Shown one piece after another: positions 24,676 to 33,351 of a DNA stretch of 64,000 nt. Each line of letters starts with the position of its first letter. The stretch's first letter is position 1. The notes below the pieces were generated by a model. The model was given only the letters and a program-made list of their open reading frames with translations, made no database searches and had not been told where the DNA came from. The position numbers were made by a program, and so were the translations under genes. Source of the stretch: Microbispora catharanthi (GTDB lineage Bacteria; Actinomycetota; Actinomycetes; Streptosporangiales; Streptosporangiaceae); the NCBI RefSeq assembly GCF_006334915.2, contig NZ_VDMA02000004.1, forward strand, positions 124,001 to 188,000, written 5' to 3'.

Positions 24676-25794
24676 ATGCGCTCCTCTCTGCTCTTTCCCC
24701 GCATCAACAGGCACACCCGGGTCATGTCCACGCACCTCAGCGCCGCGTCGATGAACGCGGAGACGGTCGTCCGCTGCGTGCCGCCGAGCAACTCCCTCGT
24801 CGAGTTCGGCGCGTACGTCGGCGGCAAGAAGGTCGACGCCGCCGGCATTCCCGAGGCCGTGCGCCTGGTCCGCGAGCACAACGAGGCCAACGAGGTGCCC
24901 GACGCGTACGTCTGGGTCGGTCTGCACGAGCCCGCCGCGCCCGAGGTCGAGTGGCTCGCCGACGTGTTCGGCCTGCACCCGCTCGCCGTCGAGGACGCCA
25001 TCAAGGCCCACCAGCGGCCCAAGGTCGAGCGGTACGGCGACTCGCTGTTCGTGGTGCTCAAGACCGTCGCGTTCCTCGACCACGAGGTGTCGACGGCGAG
25101 CAGCGAGATCATCGGCACCGGCGAGATCATGGCGTTCGTCGGGCCCGACTTCGTCGTGACCGTACGGCACGGGCGGCACTGTCCGCTCGGCGACGTCCGC
25201 GAGAAGCTGGAGTCGAAGCCGAAGCTGATCGGCCGCGGCCCCACGGGCGTCCTGCACGCCATCGCCGACCACGTCGTGGACAAGTACCTGCAGGTCGCCG
25301 ACCTCATGCAGGCCGAGCTCGAAGAGGTCGAGGCGGCCGTCTTCGCCGAGGTCAGCTCCCGCGACATCAACAGGATCTACCAGCTCAAGCGCGAGATGCT
25401 GGAGCTCAAGCGCGCCGTCGGACCGCTCCAGACCCCCTTCAACGCCCTTCCCCAGCGGCGCAGCATCCCCTCCGAGATGCGTGAGTACTTCCGCGACGTC
25501 GGCGACCACCTGTCCCGCGTGTGTGAGCAGGTCCAGGCGTCCAACGAGCTGTCCGACTCGATCCTCCAGGCCGCCCTGGCGCGCTCCAACGCCCTCGCCA
25601 ACGAGGACATGCGCAAGATCTCCTCCTGGGTGGCGATCATCTCGGTCCCCACGATGATCGCCGGCATCTACGGCATGAACTTCGAGCACATGCCCGAGAT
25701 CAAGTCCGTGTACGGCTACCCCATCGTGATCGGTGTGATGGTCGTCGCCTGCACGCTTCTGCACCGCGCCTTCCGCCGCAACGGCTGGCTCTGA
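24676..25794 (+). CDS. corA: CorA-type magnesium/cobalt channel
   Basis: A 372-residue CorA family protein. Residues ~40-310 form the cytoplasmic funnel with long helices (YLQVADLMQAELEEVEAAVF, then INRIYQLKREMLELKRAV). Two C-terminal membrane helices follow: the first ends in the signature YGMNFEHMPE, the second is IVIGVMVVACTLLHRAF. It should admit Mg2+ driven by membrane potential as a pentamer. GGGAAGGGA precedes ATG 24676. The gene has a long structured leader and ends in a hairpin shared with convergent wrbA. Confidence 0.95.
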   Translation: MRSSLLFPRINRHTRVMSTHLSAASMNAETVVRCVPPSNSLVEFGAYVGGKKVDAAGIPEAVRLVREHNEANEVPDAYVWVGLHEPAAPEVEWLADVFGLHPLAVEDAIKAHQRPKVERYGDSLFVVLKTVAFLDHEVSTASSEIIGTGEIMAFVGPDFVVTVRHGRHCPLGDVREKLESKPKLIGRGPTGVLHAIADHVVDKYLQVADLMQAELEEVEAAVFAEVSSRDINRIYQLKREMLELKRAVGPLQTPFNALPQRRSIPSEMREYFRDVGDHLSRVCEQVQASNELSDSILQAALARSNALANEDMRKISSWVAIISVPTMIAGIYGMNFEHMPEIKSVYGYPIVIGVMVVACTLLHRAFRRNGWL

Positions 25795-25805
25795 CCGCCC
25801 TCCCC

Positions 25806-25833
25806 CCGGGACGCCGCCGCACGCGCGTCCCGG
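25806..25833. terminator. Bidirectional hairpin between corA and wrbA
   Basis: CCGGGACGC and GCGTCCCGG form a perfect 9-bp stem with a 10-nt loop in the 55-nt gap between two convergent genes. Confidence 0.6.
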
Positions 25834-25849
25834 CGGGCGTGGTGCCGGA

Positions 25850-26458
25850 TCAGGCGGCGCGGCCGGCCTTCAGCAAGGCCGCGGTGTCGACGACGCGGCG
25901 GGCCTGGTGACGGGCCGCCTGCAAGGACACCTCGCCGGGTGAGCCGTCGCCGGCCACGTGCGAGGTGCCGTAGGGATTGCCTGACCGGAACTGGACGGGA
26001 TCGGTGTAGCCGGGGGGCACGATGATGCCGCCCCAGTGGTAGAAGGTGTTCCCCAGCGCCAGGAGGGTGGACTCCTGTCCGCCGTGGGCGGTGTTGGAGG
26101 CGGTGAAGGCCGAGTACACCTTGTCCGCGAGCTTGCCCTGGAACCAGAGGGGGCCGGTGGTGTCGATGAACGCCCTGAGCTGACCGGCCGGGTTGCCGAA
26201 GCGGGTGGGGGCGCCGAACAGCACGGCGTCGGCCCAGACCAGGTCGTCGAGGCCGGCCTCGGGGACGTCGGCGGTGTCCTGGAGGTGCGCGACCCACTCC
26301 GGCCTGGTGTTGACGACTTCCGCTGGGGCCGTTTCCGCGACCTTGCGCAGCCGCACGTGTGCGCCGGCCTTCTCCGCGCCCTCGGCGGCGGCCTGCGCCA
26401 AGGCGTGCACGGTGCCCGTGGCACTGTAGTAGACGATCGCGACGTTCACCGGTTCCAT
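25850..26458 (-). CDS. wrbA: NAD(P)H:quinone oxidoreductase, WrbA flavodoxin-like
   Basis: A 202-residue flavodoxin-fold protein. The FMN phosphate loop is VYYSATGTVHALAQAAAEGA; further motifs are DAVLFGAPTRFGNPAGQLRAFIDTTG, FTASNTAHGGQESTLLAL and GNPYGTSHVAGDG. It reduces quinones by two electrons and protects against oxidative stress. AGGAAGGAAG precedes ATG 26458. Its promoter region contains CCTCACA-N16-CGTC, identical in box sequence to that of the divergent ECF41 sigma gene, so it is a strong candidate for the sigma factor's target. Confidence 0.93.
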   Translation of the reverse strand: MEPVNVAIVYYSATGTVHALAQAAAEGAEKAGAHVRLRKVAETAPAEVVNTRPEWVAHLQDTADVPEAGLDDLVWADAVLFGAPTRFGNPAGQLRAFIDTTGPLWFQGKLADKVYSAFTASNTAHGGQESTLLALGNTFYHWGGIIVPPGYTDPVQFRSGNPYGTSHVAGDGSPGEVSLQAARHQARRVVDTAALLKAGRAA

Positions 26459-26495
26459 GATCGGCTTCCTTCCTCAGGGGTGGTCTCAGCGGTAC

Positions 26496-26522
26496 GACGA
26501 CCCACCCCCTTGGAATGTGAGG
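26496..26522 (-). promoter_or_regulatory. ECF41-type promoter of wrbA
   Basis: Reading the minus strand, CCTCACA (26522-26516), exactly 16 nt, then CGTC (26499-26496). The published ECF41 consensus, as I recall it, is TGTCACA-N16-CGTC. The boxes match those on the opposite strand before the sigma gene. Confidence 0.7.
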
Positions 26523-26531
26523 CGACGCCGC

Positions 26532-26589
26532 GACCTCCCGGCACCGAGACCCCTCCCAGTACCGAGACCTCCCGGCATTGGGACCTCAC
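26532..26589 (+). repeat. Imperfect 16-18-bp direct repeats between two ECF promoters
   Basis: GACCTCCCGGCACCGA (26532), GACCCCTCCCAGTACCGA (26548), GACCTCCCGGCATTGG (26566) and a partial GACCTCAC (26582) follow head to tail. The last copy supplies most of the -35 box of the sigma gene. Confidence 0.65.
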
Positions 26590-26610
26590 AGTTCGGTGGG
26601 GTGTCTCGTC
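26584..26610 (+). promoter_or_regulatory. ECF41-type autoregulatory promoter of the sigma gene
   Basis: CCTCACA (26584-26590), a 16-nt spacer and CGTC (26607-26610) upstream of the ATG at 26654. Same boxes and spacing as the divergent wrbA promoter. Confidence 0.7.
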
Positions 26611-26653
26611 GAACCGAGTGAGGACGGATGCGACCAAGGGGGCCGGCGACACC

Positions 26654-27589
26654 ATGACCAACCCATCCGGGCCGGGAGGCGGACGGCTCGACCCGAGCCT
26701 GAGCGTGATCATGAGCGAGCGGCGCCGGTTGATCAACCTCGCGTATCGGCTCCTGGGCTCCCTGGCCGACGCCGAGGACGTCGTGCAGGAGACCTACGCC
26801 CGCTGGTATGCCATGTCGCGGCAGCGGCAGGAGGCCGTCGAGTCCCCCGGCGGCTGGCTGACGACGGTCGCCAGTCGCATCTGCCTCGATTTGCTCGGCT
26901 CGGCGCGAGCCCGGCGGGAGCGCTACGTGGGCGAATGGATCCCGGAGCCGCTGCCCGAGCCCGCGGAGTGGATCGACGGGCGGCCGGGCGGCGTAACGGT
27001 CGATCCGGCCGACCGGGTCACCCTGGACGAGTCGGTCAGCATGGCCTTCCTCGTCGTGCTCGACTCGATGACCCCGGCCGAGCGCGTCGCGTTCGTCCTG
27101 CACGACGTCTTCCGCTATTCCTTCACCGAAGTGGCCGAGATCGTCGGCCGCACCCCGGCGGCCTGCCGCCAGCTGGCCTCCTCGGCCCGCCGCCGCATCC
27201 GCGACGCACAGGCTCCCGCGACCCCGGCGTCCCGGCGCGCCGGGATCGTGAGGGACTTCAAGCAGGCGTGGGAAGCCAAGGACATCGACGCCCTCATCGG
27301 CCTCCTGGCTCCCGACGCCACCGCGACCGGCGACGGTGGCGGGCTCGCCACCGCCGAGCCTCGTCCGGTCCAAGGCGCCGAGCGGATCGCACGCTTCTTC
27401 GTGGACAGGGCCAGTGCGGTACCCGGTGTGACGGTCCTGGAATGCACGGTCAACGGCCAGCCCGGTCTTGTGGGCCGGCAGGAGGGCGTCACCGTGTCGG
27501 TGATGGCGTTCGACGTCGCAGGCGACCGGATCACGCACATCTGGGCGATACTCAACCCCGACAAGCTCCGGCCCTGGACGGCGGGCTGA
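26654..27589 (+). CDS. sigJ: ECF41-family RNA polymerase sigma factor (SigJ-like)
   Basis: A 311-residue sigma factor. Region 2 is INLAYRLLGSLADAEDVVQE; region 4 is SMTPAERVAFVLHDVFRYSF followed by EVAEIVGRTPAACRQLASSARR. The C-terminal ~105 residues form the SnoaL-like extension that marks ECF41, with both family signatures: DGGG (GDGGGLATA) and NPDKL near the end. This extension replaces a separate anti-sigma factor. It is divergent from wrbA with matched promoters. Start ATG 26654 fits the family length; GTG a little upstream is possible, and AAGGGGG lies ~11 nt before the ATG. The P450 pair follows after 145 nt. Confidence 0.93.
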   Translation: MTNPSGPGGGRLDPSLSVIMSERRRLINLAYRLLGSLADAEDVVQETYARWYAMSRQRQEAVESPGGWLTTVASRICLDLLGSARARRERYVGEWIPEPLPEPAEWIDGRPGGVTVDPADRVTLDESVSMAFLVVLDSMTPAERVAFVLHDVFRYSFTEVAEIVGRTPAACRQLASSARRRIRDAQAPATPASRRAGIVRDFKQAWEAKDIDALIGLLAPDATATGDGGGLATAEPRPVQGAERIARFFVDRASAVPGVTVLECTVNGQPGLVGRQEGVTVSVMAFDVAGDRITHIWAILNPDKLRPWTAG

Positions 27590-27629
27590 CAACCGTGGCA
27601 TTCGCTTCGAGCGCGTACGCTACGTGACC

Positions 27630-27675
27630 GGAATCATGAGCAATCAGTCATTGCGATATGTCAGATGATGTTGTT
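27630..27675 (+). promoter_or_regulatory. Inverted repeats upstream of the P450 gene
   Basis: An AT-rich patch holds GCAAT-cagtc-ATTGC (27642-27656), nested in a wider ATCAT...ATGAT pair. Candidate operator for the P450/ferredoxin unit; the regulator is unknown. Confidence 0.35.
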
Positions 27676-27734
27676 AGGTGGGGGGAGCGGGCCGCTCGAC
27701 ACATCGACCGTTTCCACTCGCACAGGAGCGTGTC

Positions 27735-28931
27735 ATGACAGAGGCGACACCCCGGCTGGCGACTTATCCCCTGACTCGGGAACGTGCCTTCGACCCACCG
27801 GACGAACTGGCGCGCCGCCGCGCCGAGGCGCCGATCCAGCGGATGACGTACGCGGACGGGCACGAGGGCTGGCTGGTGACCGGCTACGCCGAAGCACGTG
27901 CCATCCTGGCCGACAACCGCTTCAGCACCCGCCCCGAACTGCTGCACTCGCCGATCCCCCAGCGCGGGGAGTTCCGCAGCGAGCCCCTGACGCCGGGGTT
28001 CTTCCTCCGCATGGACGCCCCCGCGCACACCCGCTACCGCCGCCTGCTGACCGGGCAGTTCACCGTGAGGCGGATGAAGCAGCTCGAACCGAGGATCCAG
28101 GAGATCACCGAGAGCCGCCTCGACGCCATGGAACGCGAGGGCGCCCCCGCCGACCTCGTCGAGTCCTTCGCACTCCCCATCCCCTCACTGGTGATCTGCG
28201 AACTGCTCGGCGTGCCGTACGAGGACCGGGAGAAGTTCCAGCGTGACTCGGCGGTGCTGCTGAACCTGAACTCCTCGATCGAGGACATCCGGGCCGCGGT
28301 GCAGAACCTGTACTCCTACCTGCACGGTCTCGTCACGATGAAGGCGAAGGAACCCGCCGACGACATACTGAGCGGCCTGGTCGCGGGCGGGGAGCTGACG
28401 ACCGAGGAGATCGGCGGCGTAGCGCTGCTGCTGCTCATCGCCGGTCATGAGACGACCGCCAACATGCTCGGCCTCGGCACGTTCGCGCTGCTGACGAACC
28501 CGGACCAGCTCGCCGTCGTACGGGACGACCCGGCCGCCGTCGAGAACGCGGTGGAGGAACTGCTGCGCTACCTCAGCATCGTGCACATCGGGCCGACCCG
28601 TACGGCCCTGGAGGACGTGGAGGTCGGCGGCGCCCTGATCAGGGCCGGTGAGTCGGTGACGCTGTCCATCGGGGCGGCGAACCGGGATCCCGAGCGGTTC
28701 GAGGGCGGCGACGCCCTCGACGTGACCCGGTCGGCGCACGGGCACCTGAGCTTCGGGCACGGCATCCACCAGTGCCTGGGACAGCAACTCGCCCGGATCG
28801 AGATGCGCATCGCCTATCCCGCCCTGCTGCGTCGCTTCCCCAACCTGCGCCTGGCCGTGCCGGCGCGGGAGGTTCCGCTGCGGTCCAATATGGCGATCTA
28901 CGGTGTGCACCGTCTGCCGGTACTGTGGTGA
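27735..28931 (+). CDS. Cytochrome P450, CYP105-like class I
   Basis: A 398-residue bacterial P450. The I-helix oxygen-activating motif is LIAGHETTANML; the K-helix ExxR lies in ENAVEELLRYLS and the later ERFEGGDAL block; the heme-thiolate loop is FGHGIHQCLGQQLAR with C347. Length and motifs are typical of actinomycete CYP105/107-type monooxygenases that oxidise small molecules. ATG 27735 has AGGAG 6 nt upstream. The ferredoxin gene begins 20 nt after its stop, so the redox partner is co-expressed. Substrate unknown. Confidence 0.93.
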   Translation: MTEATPRLATYPLTRERAFDPPDELARRRAEAPIQRMTYADGHEGWLVTGYAEARAILADNRFSTRPELLHSPIPQRGEFRSEPLTPGFFLRMDAPAHTRYRRLLTGQFTVRRMKQLEPRIQEITESRLDAMEREGAPADLVESFALPIPSLVICELLGVPYEDREKFQRDSAVLLNLNSSIEDIRAAVQNLYSYLHGLVTMKAKEPADDILSGLVAGGELTTEEIGGVALLLLIAGHETTANMLGLGTFALLTNPDQLAVVRDDPAAVENAVEELLRYLSIVHIGPTRTALEDVEVGGALIRAGESVTLSIGAANRDPERFEGGDALDVTRSAHGHLSFGHGIHQCLGQQLARIEMRIAYPALLRRFPNLRLAVPAREVPLRSNMAIYGVHRLPVLW

Positions 28932-28951
28932 GGAAAGTCGCTGGGGGAACA

Positions 28952-29146
28952 ATGAAGATCAAGGCGGACACCGGACGGTGTATCGGTGCGGGGATGTGCG
29001 TGCTCACGCTGCCCCAGGTGTTCGACCAGAGCGAGGACGACGGGACGGTCGTGGTGCTCGACGCCGAGCCTTCGGCCGACGTCGCGCCCGCCGTGAACAG
29101 GGCCGTACAGCTCTGCCCGTCCGGCGCGTTGTCCGTGGAGGAGTGA
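28952..29146 (+). CDS. [3Fe-4S] ferredoxin, P450 partner
   Basis: A 64-residue ferredoxin. Cysteines lie in GRCIGAGMC (C-x5-C, with Gly-Ala where a fourth cysteine would be) and LCPSGAL, the pattern of single-cluster [3Fe-4S] ferredoxins that feed CYP105-type P450s. ATG 28952 follows GGGGGA; an in-frame GTG overlapping the P450 stop is possible but less likely. A reductase gene is not present in the window. Confidence 0.9.
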   Translation: MKIKADTGRCIGAGMCVLTLPQVFDQSEDDGTVVVLDAEPSADVAPAVNRAVQLCPSGALSVEE

Positions 29147-29266
29147 GCCGCACGGGCCGTGCGACGGCGACACGCTGGGCCGGGTGACGCTCAGCTACTT
29201 GACGGGCACGGTCTGATGGGCTTGGCTGGTAATCGGCTGTGAAAGCCATTCTTGTGGGTGACCCTG

Positions 29267-29310
29267 GAGCCCCGCCCCTGGTCGTCGAGTCGGCGCCTCG
29301 GGCGGGGCTC
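29267..29310. terminator. Long hairpin between ferredoxin and phosphodiesterase genes
   Basis: GAGCCCCGCCC and GGGCGGGGCTC pair perfectly over 11 bp with a 22-nt loop, between convergent genes, followed by TTCCC. Confidence 0.6.
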
Positions 29311-29327
29311 TTCCCGTGTCCGAGTGC

Positions 29328-30254
29328 TCAGGCTCCCACAGGGCGGAGCGGGGTCACCGGGTCGGGCAGCGGCAGGCCGCGGACCTTCCAGAGGCGGCGC
29401 ATGCGGTCGGGATAGTCGGTGACGATCCCGGCCACCCCCATGTCGATCAGCCGGGCGGCCTCGTCGGGCTCGTTGACCGTCCACACCACGACCGGCAGGC
29501 CCTGCCGGGCCGCCCCGGTCATCAGCGCCTCGTCGACGAGCACGCGGTCGGGGGACAGCGTCGTCGCCCCCACCGCCGCGGCGGCAGTCGCGAGGTCGCC
29601 GCCGACCTCGCCGAGGCGGATGCCGTTCATCCAGGCGGGGGTCATCGTGTCGCGCTCGACCAGGGCGTACCGCCGCTCGACCAGAGGCCTGGCGATCTCC
29701 AGGATGCGCCAGTCGAAGCTGAGCAGGGCCGCCCTCGACAACCGGTCGTGCCGGTCGAGCTCGTGGACGACGTCCTCCACGAAGCGGCGCGGGTCGGCGC
29801 ACAGGTCGGGACGGGTGGGATCGGACTTCAGCTCGACGTGGAGGCGCACGTGGTCGGCGCCGAGAGCGCCGATCAGGCCGAGCACCGCCCCGAGCGTCGG
29901 CATCCGGGTGTCCGGCAGCGGCACCTGCGTGAGCGCGAAGCGGTCGTCCGGCCGTTCGGGCAGCCGTACGCCGACGTCGAGGGTGCGCAGCTGCGGCAGC
30001 GTGAGCGCGATGATCGGCTTGCCGACGTAGGGGAACATCTCGTCCCCCGGAACGGCCATGCCCGTGTCGGCGCTGGTCACGGCGGACACGTGCAGGTCGT
30101 GGGTGAGCACGAGCTGCCCGTCCGCGGACATGGCGACGTCGAACTCGAGTGCGTCGACCCCCAGCTCCAGCGCGAAGGCCAGGCCGGGCAGGGTGTTCTC
30201 GGGCCTCAGGCCCCGCGCTCCACGGTGCCCGTGCAGCTCAACGTTTCCATGCAC
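29328..30254 (-). CDS. ugpQ: Glycerophosphodiester phosphodiesterase
   Basis: A 308-residue GDPD-family TIM barrel that hydrolyses glycerophosphodiesters to glycerol-3-phosphate and an alcohol. Catalytic motifs are intact: ELHGHRGARGLRPENT with the first His, Arg and Glu, DALEFDVAMSADGQLVLTHDL with the metal acids and second His, and HVELKSD. No signal peptide, so cytosolic. GTG 30254 is the start. The purA terminator lies just upstream. Confidence 0.93.
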   Translation of the reverse strand: MHGNVELHGHRGARGLRPENTLPGLAFALELGVDALEFDVAMSADGQLVLTHDLHVSAVTSADTGMAVPGDEMFPYVGKPIIALTLPQLRTLDVGVRLPERPDDRFALTQVPLPDTRMPTLGAVLGLIGALGADHVRLHVELKSDPTRPDLCADPRRFVEDVVHELDRHDRLSRAALLSFDWRILEIARPLVERRYALVERDTMTPAWMNGIRLGEVGGDLATAAAAVGATTLSPDRVLVDEALMTGAARQGLPVVVWTVNEPDEAARLIDMGVAGIVTDYPDRMRRLWKVRGLPLPDPVTPLRPVGA

Positions 30255-30286
30255 AGCGGCGTACCTTACCGCCTCGCCCGTCCGCG

Positions 30287-30310
30287 GCCCGGAACCCTCC
30301 GGTTCCGGGC
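30287..30310 (-). terminator. purA terminator hairpin
   Basis: GCCCGGAACC-CTCC-GGTTCCGGGC, a perfect 10-bp stem with a 4-nt loop, starting 18 nt beyond the purA stop. Confidence 0.7.
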
Positions 30311-30327
30311 GCGTACGCCACTAATCC

Positions 30328-31611
30328 TCAGATAAGGGAGCGGATCTGGATGGTCTGGGTGCGGCCCGGGCCGACGCCGATGGCCGAGATCGGGGCGCCG
30401 CTCATCTCCTCCAGCGCCCTGACGTACGCCTGCGCGTTCGGCGGCAGGTCCTCGAACGTCTTGGCGCTGGTGATGTCCTCCTGCCAGCCGGGCAGCTCCT
30501 CGTAGATCGGCGTGGCGTGGTGGAACTCGGTCTGCGTCATGGGGATCTCGTCGTGGCGGACGCCGTCGACGTCGTACGCCACGCAGACCGGGATCCGCTC
30601 AAGCCCGGACAGCACGTCGAGCTTGGTCAGGAAGAAGTCGGTCACGCCGTTGATCCGGGTGGCGTACCGCGCGATGACCGCGTCGAACCAGCCGCAGCGG
30701 CGGTTGCGGCCGGTGGTCACGCCGTACTCGCCGCCGGTCTGGCGCAGCCAGTCGCCCTGCTCGTCCAGCAGCTCCGTCGGGAACGGCCCCGATCCCACGC
30801 GCGTGGTGTACGCCTTGAGGATGCCGATGATCCTGGTCAGGCGGGTCGGCGGGATGCCGGAACCGGCGCAGGCGCCGCCCGAGGTGGGAGAGCTGGAGGT
30901 CACGAAGGGGTAGGTGCCGTGGTCGATGTCGAGCAGCGTGCCCTGCCCGCCCTCCAGCAGCACGACCTTGTCCTGGTCGAGCGCCTGCGAGAGCACGAGC
31001 GAGGTGTCGGCGATGTGGGGGCGCAGCCGCTCGGCGTAGCCGAGGTACTCCTCCAGCACCTTCGCCGGGTCGAGCCCACGGCGGTTGTAGATCTTGGTGA
31101 GGATCTGGTTCTTCTCGCCCACCGCGGCCTCGATCTTCTTGCCGAGGATGCCGGGGTCGAGCAGGTCCTGGACCCGGATGCCCATGCGGTAGATCTTGTC
31201 GCCGTACGCCGGGCCGATGCCGCGGCCGGTCGTGCCGATCTTGGCCTTGCCGAGGAAACGCTCGCTGACCTTGTCGATGGCCTTGTGCTGGGGCATGATC
31301 AGGTGCGCGCTGGCCGAGATCAGCAGCCGGTCGCAGGAGATGCCTCGCTCGGCCAGCCCGTCGATCTCGCTGAGCAGCACGCCCGGGTCGACGACCACGC
31401 CGTTGCCGATCACCGGCACCACGTCGGGCGACAGCACTCCCGTCGGCAGCAGGTGCAACGCGTACTTCTGGTCGCCGATGACGACGGTGTGGCCCGCGTT
31501 GTTGCCACCCTGGTAACGCACGACGTAGTCGACGTCGCCGCCCAGCAGGTCGGTGGCCTTCCCCTTGCCCTCATCGCCCCACTGGGCGCCAACGAGAACG
31601 ACAGCCGGCAT
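30328..31611 (-). CDS. purA: Adenylosuccinate synthetase
   Basis: A 427-residue GTP-dependent enzyme converting IMP and aspartate to adenylosuccinate. Motifs: [17 protein letters not shown] at the N-terminus, [60 protein letters not shown]. Length is normal. It is the last gene of the fba, DUF3151, purA series on the minus strand, an order kept in other actinomycetes. Confidence 0.97.
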   Translation of the reverse strand: MPAVVLVGAQWGDEGKGKATDLLGGDVDYVVRYQGGNNAGHTVVIGDQKYALHLLPTGVLSPDVVPVIGNGVVVDPGVLLSEIDGLAERGISCDRLLISASAHLIMPQHKAIDKVSERFLGKAKIGTTGRGIGPAYGDKIYRMGIRVQDLLDPGILGKKIEAAVGEKNQILTKIYNRRGLDPAKVLEEYLGYAERLRPHIADTSLVLSQALDQDKVVLLEGGQGTLLDIDHGTYPFVTSSSPTSGGACAGSGIPPTRLTRIIGILKAYTTRVGSGPFPTELLDEQGDWLRQTGGEYGVTTGRNRRCGWFDAVIARYATRINGVTDFFLTKLDVLSGLERIPVCVAYDVDGVRHDEIPMTQTEFHHATPIYEELPGWQEDITSAKTFEDLPPNAQAYVRALEEMSGAPISAIGVGPGRTQTIQIRSLI

Positions 31612-31801
31612 GGTTTAACTCCCGCACCAAGACGAAAGCCCCTGACGCAAGCGCGGCAGGGGCCTCTTGCACACAGAGACTACCTGAGGGGCATGCCGAC
31701 GGTGAACGGAGTCTTAAGTCGCGAGACGGGCTCGCCGTCCCGCGTACGGCCCCGTTCCGGCAGCCGTCCGGAAGTCGTCCGGGCGCTCGTTCAGACGTCG
31801 T

Positions 31802-32224
31802 TCAGGAGTTCGCGGTGAGCGTCTCCGCGGCGGCCTGGCTGCTGTCGCGCAGGAACTGGGCGCAGCGCTCGGCCTCGTCCTTCTCGCCGATCGCCTGGGC
31901 CGCCCGGGCGAGGGCGTTCAGGCAGCGCAGGAACCCCTGGTTCGGCTCGTGCTCCCACGGGATCGGCCCGTGCCCCTTCCAGCCCGCCCGGCGCAGCTGG
32001 TCGAGACCCCGGTGGTAACCGGTGCGCGCGAACGCGTACGAGGTGACGGCGTGACCCGCGGCGAAGTAGTCGTCGGCGAGAGCGGCCCAGGCCGCCGAGT
32101 AGGCGGGGAAGCGGGCCGCCACGTCTGCCGCCTTGGCGCCCGACTCGAGCATCTGCCGCGCCTCGAGGGTGTCCGGCAGCAAGGTGGGCGGCGGGCCGGC
32201 AAGGAGGTTCTCGTGCGATTCCAT
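31802..32224 (-). CDS. DUF3151 family protein
   Basis: A 140-residue soluble helical protein. The family pattern is clear: NLLAGPPPTLLPD at the N-terminus, AWAALADDYFAAG, SYAFARTGYHRGLDQLRRAG, WKGHGPIPWEHEPNQGFLR and AIGEKDEAERCAQFL, which looks like two helix-turn-helix TPR-type repeats. Function is unknown; the gene habitually sits between fba and purA in actinobacteria. ATG 32224 is chosen because family members start there; the upstream extension covers the fba terminator. Confidence 0.85.
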   Translation of the reverse strand: MESHENLLAGPPPTLLPDTLEARQMLESGAKAADVAARFPAYSAAWAALADDYFAAGHAVTSYAFARTGYHRGLDQLRRAGWKGHGPIPWEHEPNQGFLRCLNALARAAQAIGEKDEAERCAQFLRDSSQAAAETLTANS

Positions 32225-32269
32225 GGGGACAGTCTTACCTGTCACGAGCCCGAGGGGTATGGGCCGCCC

Positions 32270-32317
32270 GGCGGGAACCGAAGATCGATACAAGAATGGA
32301 TCTTCGGGTTTCCCGCC
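32270..32317 (-). terminator. fba terminator hairpin
   Basis: GGCGGGAACCGAAGATC pairs with GATCTTCGGGTTTCCCGCC, with a small bulge, 12 nt after the fba stop. A long stable stem; part of the downstream arm is followed by AT-containing loop sequence. Confidence 0.7.
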
Positions 32318-32328
32318 GGGGCGTTCCC

Positions 32329-33351
32329 TTACTTGATCTTGGTGCCCGCGGACTTGAGCTGCTGGCACGCCTCGACGATGCGCGCGGCCATGCCGGCCTC
32401 GGCCGCCTTGCCGTACGCGCGCGGGTCGTAGGCCTTCTTGTTGCCGACCTCGCCGTCGATCTTCAGCACGCCGTCGTAGTTGCGGAACATGTGGTCCACG
32501 ATCGGGCGGGTGAAGGCGTACTGCGTGTCGGTGTCGATGTTCATCTTCACCACGCCGTACGAGATCGACTCGCGGATCTCCTCCAGGGTGGAGCCGGAGC
32601 CACCGTGGAAGACCAGCGAGAACGGCTTCTCCTTGCCGTACTTGGCGCCGACGGCGTCCTGGATCTCCTTGAGCACGCTCGGGCGCAGCTTGACGTGGCC
32701 CGGCTTGTACACGCCGTGGACGTTGCCGAAGGTGGCGGCCACGATGTAGCGGCCACGCTCGCCCAGCCCGAGGGTCTCGGCGACGGCCAGCGCGTCCTCC
32801 GGCGTCGTGTAGAGCTTCTCGTTGATCTCGCCGACGATGCCGTCCTCCTCACCGCCGACCACGCCGATCTCGATCTCGAGGACGACCTTGGCGGCGGCGG
32901 TCTTGTCGAGCAGCTCGCTGGCGATCTGGAGGTTCTCGTCCAGCGGCACGGCGGAGCCGTCCCACATGTGCGACTGGAACAGCGGGTCCTGGCCGCGCGC
33001 GACGCGCTCGGCGGAGATCTCCAGCAGCGGGCGGACGAACGAGCCGAGCTTGTCCTTCGGGCAGTGGTCGGTGTGCAGCGCCACCGTCACCGGGTACTTC
33101 TCGGCGACCACACGGGCGAACTCGGCGAACGCCACCGACCCGGTGACCATGTCCTTCACGGTGGTGCCGGAGAGGAACTCCGCGCCACCGGTCGACACCT
33201 GGATGATCCCGTCACTTTCCGCCTCCGCGAAGCCGCGCAGCGCGGCGTGCAGGGTCTGCGACGAGGTCACGTTGATCGCCGGGTACGCGAAGCCGCCCGC
33301 TTTGGCGCGGTCGAGCATCTCGGCGTAGACCTCTGGAGTCGCGATAGGCAT
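32329..33351 (-). CDS. fbaA: Class II fructose-bisphosphate aldolase
   Basis: A 340-residue zinc aldolase of glycolysis. Motifs: AYPAINVTSSQTLHAAL at the N-terminus, ALHTDHCPKDKL with zinc/catalytic residues, LEIEIGVVGGEEDG, ATFGNVHGVYKPG, SLVFHGGSGS and GVVKMNIDTDTQYAF. These are the FbaA-type (long class II) features. Transcribed first in the series toward DUF3151 and purA, but separated from them by a strong hairpin. Confidence 0.97.
   Translation of the reverse strand: MPIATPEVYAEMLDRAKAGGFAYPAINVTSSQTLHAALRGFAEAESDGIIQVSTGGAEFLSGTTVKDMVTGSVAFAEFARVVAEKYPVTVALHTDHCPKDKLGSFVRPLLEISAERVARGQDPLFQSHMWDGSAVPLDENLQIASELLDKTAAAKVVLEIEIGVVGGEEDGIVGEINEKLYTTPEDALAVAETLGLGERGRYIVAATFGNVHGVYKPGHVKLRPSVLKEIQDAVGAKYGKEKPFSLVFHGGSGSTLEEIRESISYGVVKMNIDTDTQYAFTRPIVDHMFRNYDGVLKIDGEVGNKKAYDPRAYGKAAEAGMAARIVEACQQLKSAGTKIK

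Noticed and set aside
26036-26653. ECF41 gene starting far upstream, within wrbA
   Set aside because: The extended frame covers wrbA on the other strand and the promoter; sigma family length fits ATG 26654.
28640-28950. GTG start of ferredoxin overlapping the P450 stop (28928)
   Set aside because: Would add eight residues not seen in small ferredoxins; GGGGGA precedes the ATG at 28952.
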